A stretch of DNA of 64,000 nucleotides from Erythrobacter sp. WG (GTDB lineage: Bacteria > Pseudomonadota > Alphaproteobacteria > Sphingomonadales > Sphingomonadaceae). This document shows positions 9,224-16,265 of the stretch, piece by piece (position 1 is the stretch's first letter; each line of letters starts with the position of its first letter). The position numbers and the translations under genes were made by a program. The stretch is taken from the NCBI RefSeq assembly GCF_026586795.1, contig NZ_JAPFGY010000001.1, positions 165,528 through 229,527 of the forward strand, given 5' to 3'. The notes beneath the pieces were generated by a model. It had not been told where the DNA came from. It saw only the letters and a program-made list of their open reading frames with translations, and did not search any database.

Positions 9224-9853
9224 ATGCACCTGACGGCAAGCGACCTCTGCAAGAGCTATGGTGGCCGCTCGGTGCTGGCGAGCGTGTCCTTCACCCTCGC
9301 GGCCGGCGAACGGGCGCTGCTGCTCGGTCCTTCGGGATCGGGCAAGTCGACGCTCCTCAACCTGCTATGCGGCTTGCAGCGGCCAGACAGCGGGCGCGTG
9401 ACGTTGGGCGATGCACCGATCGACGACGGAGTGCGGCGGCGGCATTTCGGGATCGTGTTCCAATCGCTTCGGCTCGTCTCGGCCCTCTCGTTGCGGGCCA
9501 ATCTTGCGCTTGCGCAGAAGCTCCAGACGGGCGGCAGCGATCCGGCGCGGATCGATGCGCTTATGGGCCGCCTCGGTATCGCCCACCGCGCTCATGCCCG
9601 CCCGCACGAACTGAGCCAGGGTGAGGCGCAGCGCGCCGCCATCGCCCGCGCGCTTGTGGTACGCCCGGCAATCCTGATCGCGGACGAGCCGACGTCCGCA
9701 CTCGATGCCGCCAACGCCGCCGCGGTCGCCGGGTTGCTCGGCGAACTGGCGCAGGAAACGGGCGCGGCGCTGCTGGTCGCGACCCATGATGAACGCTTGC
9801 GCCCTCACTTTGCGCGCACCCTCACCTTGGACGAGGGTAGATTGACCGCATGA
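9224..9853 (+). CDS. ABC transporter ATPase, LolD/MacB type
   Basis: A 209-residue nucleotide-binding subunit with Walker A GPSGSGKST, the signature LSQGEAQRAAIARAL, Walker B ILIADEPTSALD and the switch His in VATHDE. The short, compact form matches LolD/MacB-type partners of FtsX-like permeases. The ATG at 9224 begins right after the MerC stop, and the gene's own stop overlaps the permease start by four bases. Together they resemble the zinc-responsive ABC operon of Pseudomonas aeruginosa (PA4063-PA4066), where an ATPase, a MacB-like permease and a DUF3299 protein are adjacent. Confidence 0.9.
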   Translation: MHLTASDLCKSYGGRSVLASVSFTLAAGERALLLGPSGSGKSTLLNLLCGLQRPDSGRVTLGDAPIDDGVRRRHFGIVFQSLRLVSALSLRANLALAQKLQTGGSDPARIDALMGRLGIAHRAHARPHELSQGEAQRAAIARALVVRPAILIADEPTSALDAANAAAVAGLLGELAQETGAALLVATHDERLRPHFARTLTLDEGRLTA

Positions 9854-11130
9854 TCTCCCTTGCGCTCGCCTATCTGCGCGACCGACCGCTGACGACGGCG
9901 CTCAATGTCCTGCTGATCGCGATCGCGGTGGCGATGCTGGTGCTCTTGCTGTTACTCGGCACGCAGGCCAGCGAGCGCTTCGATCGGGACGCGCGCGGGA
10001 TCGATCTGGTGGTTGGGGCCAAAGGCTCGCCGCTCCAGCTGATCCTGTCGAGCGTGTTCCACATCGATCAGCCGACCGGCAACATTCCCCTGTCAGCCCG
10101 CACCCTGCTGGAACGCGATCCTGCGGTGGCGCAGGTCATACCGCTGGCGCTCGGCGACAATTTCCGCGGCTACCGGATCGTGGGCACGGATGCTGGCTTC
10201 GGCCAGCTTTACGGCACCAAGCTGTCCCAAGGCCGCGCTTTCGCTGATCCGATGGATGCCGTCATCGGGGCCGAGGTCGCGCGCGCAACCGGAGCGGGCC
10301 TGGGCCAGAAATTCGTCGGCAGCCACGGGCTGGGCGAAGACGAGGACGGCGCGCAGGGCCATGACCATGCGCCCTTCGTGGTCGTCGGTATCCTCGCGCC
10401 CACCGGCGGTGTGGCCGATCGCCTGATCCTGACCCCGGTCGAAAGCGTGTGGGCGGTGCACGGGATCGGTGCGCACGCGCACGTAGGCGTGTCCGGCCAT
10501 GAGGACGCGGCAGGCCACGCGCATGAGCATGAAGAGGGATCGGCAGCTCCGCTTCAGGCGCAGACCGGCGCGCAAGGTCTGGAGCCTGAATACACCGCCC
10601 TGCTTGTCACCTATCGTAGCGCAGCCGGTGCCCTGCGCATCCCTGCCATGATCAACCGTCAGAGCGCGCTGCAGGCCGCCGTTCCCGCGACCGAGACCGC
10701 GCGCCTGCTCGACCTCGTCGGCGCGAGTATCGAGGGGATCCGCATCTTCGCCTGGCTCCTCGCAGCCACCGGCGGCCTTGCGATCCTGGTCGCGCTGGTC
10801 GGCATGGTGCGCAGCCGCGAGGGCGATCTGGCGCTGCTGCGTGTGATGGGGGCAAGCCGCTACCAGGTGTTCGGCACGGTGATGCTCGAAGGTGTCGTCA
10901 CGGCGCTGTTAGGGGCGCTGGCTGGTTGGGCAGGCGCACACACGCTCCTCATGGTCGCGCGGGCGAGCTTCCCGACCTTTGCGGAGCTCGGCCTTTCGCC
11001 CTGGCGCGTGCTGCCGGGCGAGGTGGCGCTGGTCGCAGGCGTAATCGGCATCGGCGCACTGGCTGCGCTGGTCCCGGCACTGCGCGTCTACAACCTCGAT
11101 CCCGCCCGCGTGCTCGCGCGGGCCAGCTGA
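9850..11130 (+). CDS. FtsX/MacB-like ABC permease with His-rich extracytoplasmic loop
   Basis: A 426-residue permease with one N-terminal membrane helix, a large periplasmic domain and three C-terminal helices, the MacB/LolE layout. The last part contains MVRSREGDLALLRVMGAS, typical of FtsX-like proteins. Two His/acidic tracts stand out in the periplasmic domain: AQGHDHAPF near residue 175 and a cluster near residues 203-232 containing HAHEHEEG. Such tracts usually bind zinc, which agrees with the neighbouring COG0523 GTPase. It overlaps the ATPase gene by four bases and is followed after 2 bases by the DUF3299 gene. The transported substrate is unknown. Confidence 0.87.
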   Translation: MISLALAYLRDRPLTTALNVLLIAIAVAMLVLLLLLGTQASERFDRDARGIDLVVGAKGSPLQLILSSVFHIDQPTGNIPLSARTLLERDPAVAQVIPLALGDNFRGYRIVGTDAGFGQLYGTKLSQGRAFADPMDAVIGAEVARATGAGLGQKFVGSHGLGEDEDGAQGHDHAPFVVVGILAPTGGVADRLILTPVESVWAVHGIGAHAHVGVSGHEDAAGHAHEHEEGSAAPLQAQTGAQGLEPEYTALLVTYRSAAGALRIPAMINRQSALQAAVPATETARLLDLVGASIEGIRIFAWLLAATGGLAILVALVGMVRSREGDLALLRVMGASRYQVFGTVMLEGVVTALLGALAGWAGAHTLLMVARASFPTFAELGLSPWRVLPGEVALVAGVIGIGALAALVPALRVYNLDPARVLARAS

Positions 11131-11132
11131 CG

Positions 11133-11729
11133 ATGACCAGAGAGGAGCTTGCGGAGATGAGCTGGAAGGCGACCATGCTGATCCTTGCCACCGTGATCAG
11201 TGTCAATGTCGCGCAGGCGATCACCGCCGCCGTCCAAGGGACCAAGCGCGATGCAGCAGTCATCCAGGAAGCCCGGCAGACATACAGCGCCGCGCAGGCC
11301 CCCGACTACAAATCCGGCCGTGCGGTCGAGGACATCTGGAAGCCAGCCGCCACGCCCAAGGGAGGTGTCTCATGGAAAGTCCTCGAATCCACCGGCGAAA
11401 CCACCCGTAAGGATGCACAGGGCTACATCGTCTCCAAGCCGAAATTCACGCCGCAGGTGAAGGCATTGGCCGGCAAGCGGATCACCGTCGCAGGCTGGAT
11501 GATGCCGCTCAGCGCCGGACGCACGCAAAAGCGCTTCGTGCTGCTCGGCTATCCGCCCGGCTGCCCCTTCCACTTCCACGCCGCGCCCAACCAGTTCATC
11601 GACGTCTACGCCGATACCGCTTTCCCCACTAGCGAGACGCGCGTGTTCACAGTGAGCGGCGTGCTTGAACTGACCGGATACGATGAAAGCGGGATCTTCT
11701 ATCGGCTAAGGCAGGCGAGACCGGGATGA
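11133..11729 (+). CDS. DUF3299 family exported protein
   Basis: A 198-residue protein. If the internal ATG at 11157 is used, the product starts with an unambiguous signal peptide (MSWKATMLILATVISVNVAQA); the upstream ATG at 11133 adds eight residues. The C-terminal half has the DUF3299 pattern: GKRITVAGWMMPLSAGR, FVLLGYPPGCPFHFHAAPNQ and a TVSGVLEL strand. The CPFHFH cluster could bind a metal. DUF3299 proteins repeatedly sit downstream of MacB-like zinc-responsive ABC genes, as here. It closes the operon begun at 8829. Confidence 0.83.
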   Translation: MTREELAEMSWKATMLILATVISVNVAQAITAAVQGTKRDAAVIQEARQTYSAAQAPDYKSGRAVEDIWKPAATPKGGVSWKVLESTGETTRKDAQGYIVSKPKFTPQVKALAGKRITVAGWMMPLSAGRTQKRFVLLGYPPGCPFHFHAAPNQFIDVYADTAFPTSETRVFTVSGVLELTGYDESGIFYRLRQARPG

Positions 11730-11774
11730 TGAAGGGTCGAACTGGCGCTCTCGTGTGGTCAGATCCCCTCTCGT

Positions 11775-13202
11775 TCAGGTCGCCACCCAGCTGCCGTGGA
11801 AGGTCAGCGGCAGCGCCACATCGCTGCGCCACGACACGACGGGGCCATCGGCGATGCGGCGGGCGTCGAAGACGTGCAGCTCGCTTGCGCGCGCGGCGAG
11901 ATTGAGCGTCGTGCCGATCAGGTGGTCGCCGACGGGCACGAACTCCTCGACCAGCTGCTGCGGCCCGAAGTCGAAGCGGTCGGAGCGGCCCTTGTTCCAG
12001 TCCCAGATGCCGACGACGCGCGCGAAGGGCCGGTCGTTGCCATAGTCACCGACGAAGACCGTCTGGCTCCGCGGCAGCCCGGCGATTTCCGGGGCGGCGC
12101 GGGGGAATTCGGCGGTGATCCCGGCTTCGGCCAGCTCCGCCCGGCCATCGGGGCGCAGCGTGACGAGGGTGAGCGCGGGCATCTCGCCATGCTCGTGCCG
12201 CCCCTCGACCAACGCCGACGCGCCGAGGATCGGGAAGACCGGGTCCTTGTGGAAGCACCCGTCGAAGCGGATCGTGCCGTCCGCCTCCTCCCAAGCATCG
12301 CCAAGATGGAAGAAGAACAGCGGCGGCAGTTCGTATTCGCGGCGCTTCGAAAGGTCGTCCTTATCAATTACGAGCACGCGGCTGCCGCGCTCGGGCTGCC
12401 AAGCGAGGCTCCGGATATAGGGCACGCTGGGAGAGGTCTGCACCCAGGGCTGGCAGAGGATGACGAGGTGCCGCGCGGTGGCGGTGAAATCGTGCATGTA
12501 GCTCGCCATTGGCAGGCGGACGGTCTCGCCCGCCTCGAACTGGCCCGTTGGCGACAAGCGCCAGATGAAGGCATGATCGCCGCCCGATCCGATGTTCCAG
12601 ATTCGGCCCGAAGGTTCGATGCGGGGATGGGCGAGGAAGGGCATCTGCGCGAGGTCCGCGCGGAACGTAACGGGCCCGCGCGTCGCCAGCGTTTCGGGGT
12701 CGAGCGCGAAAGGCGATCCCGCCTCCCACAGCGCGAGTAGCTGGCCGCCCGCGGCGATCACGTGGGTGTTGGCGGCGTTGGCATCGTCCGGTCCGCCGAG
12801 CTCGCTGCCGGCGCGCGCGGGGGTGCCGAAGCCGGGCTGGACGATGGCGCCGAGCCGCTCCTCGATCCGCCGCTTGGGCGTGTCGACGAAGCGCGCGGCG
12901 AGACTCGCGTTGTCACCCCTGATCCGCCACGCGCGCACCAGCCCGTCGCCGTCGAACCAGTGCGAGACGCTGCTCGCCCCGCGCCGGAAGCGCGCCGGGC
13001 CGTTGCGGTAGAGCGTGCCGGCGAGCGCGGGCGCCTTGCCGTGGAGCCGGGTGAGCGGCTGCGGGGCGATGTCGTCCATCACGTCGGTTAGGCCCAGCGT
13101 CCAGTCTGCGGCGGGCTTCATCTGCGCGGCGAGCATCTGCGGCATCGCAGCGGCCCCGGCGGCAAGCATCCCCCGGCAGAGCAGTTCTCGGCGGTCGAGC
13201 AT
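11775..13202 (-). CDS. Carotenoid oxygenase (RPE65/CCD family)
   Basis: A 475-residue non-heme iron oxygenase that cleaves carotenoid or related polyene double bonds. Family features include LYRNGPARF near the N-terminus, SHWFDGDGLVRAWRI, the first iron His in ANTHVIAAGG, SYMHDFTATARHLV, FFFHLGDAWE and the final LTFHGSWVA. These are the four His of the beta-propeller in order. The N-terminus (MLDRRELLCRGMLAAGAAA) resembles a signal peptide of the Tat type. The start at 13202 matches the family; a longer reading to 13790 only overlaps the next gene. It is 14 bases downstream of the DUF2141 gene and likely cotranscribed. Confidence 0.9.
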   Translation of the reverse strand: MLDRRELLCRGMLAAGAAAMPQMLAAQMKPAADWTLGLTDVMDDIAPQPLTRLHGKAPALAGTLYRNGPARFRRGASSVSHWFDGDGLVRAWRIRGDNASLAARFVDTPKRRIEERLGAIVQPGFGTPARAGSELGGPDDANAANTHVIAAGGQLLALWEAGSPFALDPETLATRGPVTFRADLAQMPFLAHPRIEPSGRIWNIGSGGDHAFIWRLSPTGQFEAGETVRLPMASYMHDFTATARHLVILCQPWVQTSPSVPYIRSLAWQPERGSRVLVIDKDDLSKRREYELPPLFFFHLGDAWEEADGTIRFDGCFHKDPVFPILGASALVEGRHEHGEMPALTLVTLRPDGRAELAEAGITAEFPRAAPEIAGLPRSQTVFVGDYGNDRPFARVVGIWDWNKGRSDRFDFGPQQLVEEFVPVGDHLIGTTLNLAARASELHVFDARRIADGPVVSWRSDVALPLTFHGSWVAT

Positions 13203-13216
13203 GGTCCCTGTCTCCC

Positions 13217-13696
13217 TTACTTGATGGCGATGCTGATGGTGTTCGCCCCGGCGGCGACGGGGAAACGCGCCGCCTCCCAGCGCGGCGGGCCGCCCTGCAC
13301 CTTGGCGTTGTTCGAGAAGGCATAGGGCTCGATCGGCATGCCGAAAGGGTTGGTGCCCATCTTGCCGTCGCCGTCGATGTCGTGGAACGCCTTCACCGCA
13401 TAATCGCCCGGCGCGAGGCCCTCGAAGCTGGCGATGGCCGTCGTGCCATCGACCGGAACCGCGGCGACGCGCACCGGAGCGCCGTTCTGGTCGTGCGCCG
13501 CGGCATTGTCGAAGACGCTCAGCATGATCTGGCCCTTGGGGGTCTCGATCCCTTCGAAGCGGATCGCCAGGTTTGCGGCCGAGCCCCGTGCGATCGACGT
13601 CGAGGGGGCGCCAGGGTCGTTGATCGAGATCGCACACCCGCCCAGCGGCAGCGCGGCGGCGGCGAGCAGAAGCGGGGTAACGAGGCGGAAAGTCAT
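13217..13696 (-). CDS. DUF2141 lipoprotein
   Basis: A 159-residue secreted protein with a lipobox-like LGGCAIS at the end of its signal sequence, so it is probably an outer- or inner-membrane lipoprotein. The mature part matches DUF2141: GQIMLSVFDN, SFEGLAPGDYAVKAFHDIDGDGKM and NPFGMPIEPYAFSNNA. The DxDxDG-like loop (DIDGDGKMGTN) may bind calcium. DUF2141 proteins often lie beside carotenoid or sterol genes in sphingomonads, and here the carotenoid oxygenase is immediately downstream. Its function is not known. Confidence 0.85.
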   Translation of the reverse strand: MTFRLVTPLLLAAAALPLGGCAISINDPGAPSTSIARGSAANLAIRFEGIETPKGQIMLSVFDNAAAHDQNGAPVRVAAVPVDGTTAIASFEGLAPGDYAVKAFHDIDGDGKMGTNPFGMPIEPYAFSNNAKVQGGPPRWEAARFPVAAGANTISIAIK

Positions 13697-13812
13697 TGGT
13701 CGGTTCTCCTTGATCTCGGCCCTCTCGAAGCGGGCCTTGCGAGACCCCCGATGCCCTCGCTAAGGCGCGGCGTCGCGCCAACTTTCGCAAGCTGCGGCGC
13801 CGGATACGCGAG

Positions 13813-14661
13813 ATGAACCTGCCTGCATTTCACGCTTCGCCAAATGCACATCCGCTGCGTGCCCGCGCGCTGCGCGGTCTGGGAATCGGGCTGGCCGCGG
13901 CGGTGGTGCTGGCGGTGCTCGGCGCGATGAACACGGGGCAGGCGGCCTTCGGCTATCGGCTCCTTTACTGGGCGAGCGTGATCCTGCCCGGCTCGCTGCT
14001 CGGCATCGCTGTGCAGACGGCGGTGAGCGCCTGGGGCGGGCTCGCGGGAAGGCGCTGGATCGAGATCCTGGTGGTCGCGCTGCTGGTGTCGGTGCCGCAC
14101 ACCTTCATGGTGATCGTCGCGACCGCGCTGTTCTTCGGGATCGGCGCGATCACGCCGGGAGTGGTCGCCTTCTTCGGCCTGACGGTGCTGATGGTGGCGC
14201 TGGTGCTGACCACGATCAATTTCCTGGCCGCGTCCCCCGAGGCAGAGCCGCCTCATGCGTTCGGACCGGAAGTGCCCGCCGCCGCTCAGATCAGCGCGCC
14301 GGAACCCGAAGCCGCTCCCGCTACAGAGCCAAAGCTCCCCGTCCTGCCCGAGCTGATTGCCGAGAAGCTCCCCGTCCGCCTCAGGCAGGCGCGGCTCATC
14401 GCGATCGAGGCCGAAGACCATTACCTGCGCGTCCACACCGAGGCCGGGAGCGATTTGGTGCTGATGCGCATGACCGATGCCTGCGCGTTGCTGCCCGAGG
14501 CGGCAGGCGCGCGGGTGCATCGCAGCTGGTGGGCGGCACGCGGCGCCGTGGAGGCGCTGGCGCGGCGCGAGGGGAAGGCCGCACTGACCCTTCAAGGCGG
14601 GCTTACCGTCCCCGTCAGTCGCGCCATGCTGGCGAGCTTGCGCGAACAGGGCTGGAGTTAG
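13813..14661 (+). CDS. Membrane-anchored LytTR-family transcription regulator
   Basis: A 282-residue protein. Residues 15-140 contain four hydrophobic helices, followed by a Pro/Glu/Ala-rich linker (about 145-170) and a C-terminal LytTR DNA-binding domain. The latter shows RLIAIEAEDHYLRVHTEAG, VLMRMTDA, GARVHRSWWAARGAV and LTVPVSRAMLASLRE. Such regulators sense membrane or envelope state directly without a receiver domain. It is divergent from the DUF2141/carotenoid oxygenase pair (116-base gap), so it may regulate them, though no operator was identified. Confidence 0.85.
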   Translation: MNLPAFHASPNAHPLRARALRGLGIGLAAAVVLAVLGAMNTGQAAFGYRLLYWASVILPGSLLGIAVQTAVSAWGGLAGRRWIEILVVALLVSVPHTFMVIVATALFFGIGAITPGVVAFFGLTVLMVALVLTTINFLAASPEAEPPHAFGPEVPAAAQISAPEPEAAPATEPKLPVLPELIAEKLPVRLRQARLIAIEAEDHYLRVHTEAGSDLVLMRMTDACALLPEAAGARVHRSWWAARGAVEALARREGKAALTLQGGLTVPVSRAMLASLREQGWS

Positions 14662-14730
14662 TAGCCCCGCCCGGCGCAGCATGGCGGCGCCGTTCCGATC
14701 ACCGGATCTGCCGCCCCCGCTCCGCTTGGC

Positions 14731-15873
14731 TCAACCGCTGAAGCTTGTCGCGATGATCCTTTCGGCGAGGCTCGTGTCGTCCTCGATATGCCGGCGTGCG
14801 ATGATCGTGGCGAGGGGGGCGGTGAGCCGATAGACCAGCGCACCGTCCTCGATGGTGCGCGTCGCGGTGCCGCCGAGCGTCGAGGGGACGATCGCAGTGA
14901 GCAGCATGGTACCGAACCCCGCCACAGCCGGGTTCGCGTCGGTGCCCGGGGCGACGGGATGCTCGCGCCATGCAAAGACGAATTCTCCGCCGTCGACGGT
15001 CCAGCGCACCTCGACCTCGCCCAACTCTGCGGCACCGAGGCCATATTTCAGAGTGTTGGTAGCAAGTTCGTGCAGCGCAAGGCTGATGTGCTGGGCAGCG
15101 GTCGGATTGACCGAGAGCGCCGGGCCCGAGGCGCTCACCCGGCCGCCGTAGGTCTCCTGCAGCACCCGCAGTCCGGCTGCCACGACCTTCTCGAGAGGCG
15201 CGGCGATCTGCTCCTCGCTGGCAATGGCGCGGGTCGCATCGGCCAGCGCGCGCAACCGGCCGAGGAAGGGCGGGAGGAAGGCATCGAGGCTGCCGGCGCC
15301 TTTGGCGGATTGCACCGCCAGGGTGTGGACCACCGCCAGCAGGTTGCTGCTGCGGTGCACCGCCTCGCGCGCTTGAACGGCCAGCGCGGTGGTCGCCGCT
15401 TCGAGCGCTGCGGTGCGCTCGCGCACCTGCTGATCGAGCGAGGCGAGCGTCGCCTGGTGCGCGGCAATCTCTCCTTGAAGATCGCGATTGGCGATTGCGA
15501 GCGCGGCAGGCGACGGCAGGCGCACGAGCGCCGGAACCAGCCGGAACAGCATGATCGCCGTCGCCATGGAGACGAGGCCGGTGGCGAGCTTCACCCATCC
15601 CACGAAGGGATAGATCGGCACCCAGAGCGTCACGATCATCAACAGGTGGGTTATGCCGCACAGCAGGATGAAGGCGGCGAACAGCGCGATCAGCGGCGCC
15701 TGCGGCACTTCCGTGCGGCGGCGCAGCACCAGGAACAGCGCAAAGGGAATGGCGGTGTAGGACAGGAAGATCAGGAAGTCGGAACCGGCCCACAGCAAGA
15801 CCAGCCACGGCTCCCACAGAAGGCACATCCCGTGCGGCATATATTCCCCATATGCGACGACATGGCTTTCCAT
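14731..15873 (-). CDS. HWE-family sensor histidine kinase with ethylene-receptor-like membrane sensor
   Basis: A 380-residue kinase. Residues 17-110 form three membrane helices that match the ethylene-binding domain of plant ETR1 at the residues needed for copper and ethylene binding: D32 (SDF), Y39, I69, C72 and H76 (in FILLCGITHLL). They keep the plant spacing D-x6-Y and C-x3-H. A coiled coil (about 120-165) leads to the phosphoacceptor region EAVHRSSNLLAVV and the N-box ALHELATNTLKYGAL. The start at 15873 follows an AAGGAG ribosome site; the longer reading to 16008 lacks one. It is divergent from another HWE kinase. Ethylene or another small olefin is a candidate ligand, by inference. Confidence 0.85.
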   Translation of the reverse strand: MESHVVAYGEYMPHGMCLLWEPWLVLLWAGSDFLIFLSYTAIPFALFLVLRRRTEVPQAPLIALFAAFILLCGITHLLMIVTLWVPIYPFVGWVKLATGLVSMATAIMLFRLVPALVRLPSPAALAIANRDLQGEIAAHQATLASLDQQVRERTAALEAATTALAVQAREAVHRSSNLLAVVHTLAVQSAKGAGSLDAFLPPFLGRLRALADATRAIASEEQIAAPLEKVVAAGLRVLQETYGGRVSASGPALSVNPTAAQHISLALHELATNTLKYGLGAAELGEVEVRWTVDGGEFVFAWREHPVAPGTDANPAVAGFGTMLLTAIVPSTLGGTATRTIEDGALVYRLTAPLATIIARRHIEDDTSLAERIIATSFSG

Positions 15874-16265
15874 CGCTCTACTCCTTGCCGAGGGCCGCTC
15901 GGGATTGCTGGACGCCTGCCAGGATGCGGCCTGCGCAAGACGCGAAAATGCCCTGCTGCCGACTCTCTGGAGCCGGCCACAAGGAGGACAAGCCTGAGGA
16001 TATCCCAAGCTCCTCGAATGCTACTCTGATCTCCCCGCACCTTAGCCAGCGCCCGGACGGCCCTCGGGCTTGGCGATAGCCGCAAATTGCGCATCATCCA
16101 AAGGCATTCCGCCGACCTTGGACCGCCTTGTGCGACGAGTGGCGCCAGTTTGGCAACATAGATTAGGGAGTGGCGGATCAATTTACCAAATGATGTGCCG
16201 CCAAGGGGGCGTAATCGCAATCGAGTGGCCTCATTCCTGACCACGAGTCTCGAAAAGAGGACGTC
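15874..16265. other. Divergent control region between two sensor kinases
   Basis: These 392 bases separate the outward-reading kinase genes. A Shine-Dalgarno-like AAGGAG (minus strand) serves the gene ending at 14731 and AAGAGG (plus strand, about 16256) serves the TTG-started gene at 16266. No RNA gene, convincing palindrome or additional coding frame was seen. Confidence 0.5.

Noticed and set aside
13203..13790. N-terminal extension of the carotenoid oxygenase to 13790
   Set aside because: The added 196 residues are antisense-like in composition and overlap the DUF2141 gene in another frame; the family N-terminus starts at 13202.
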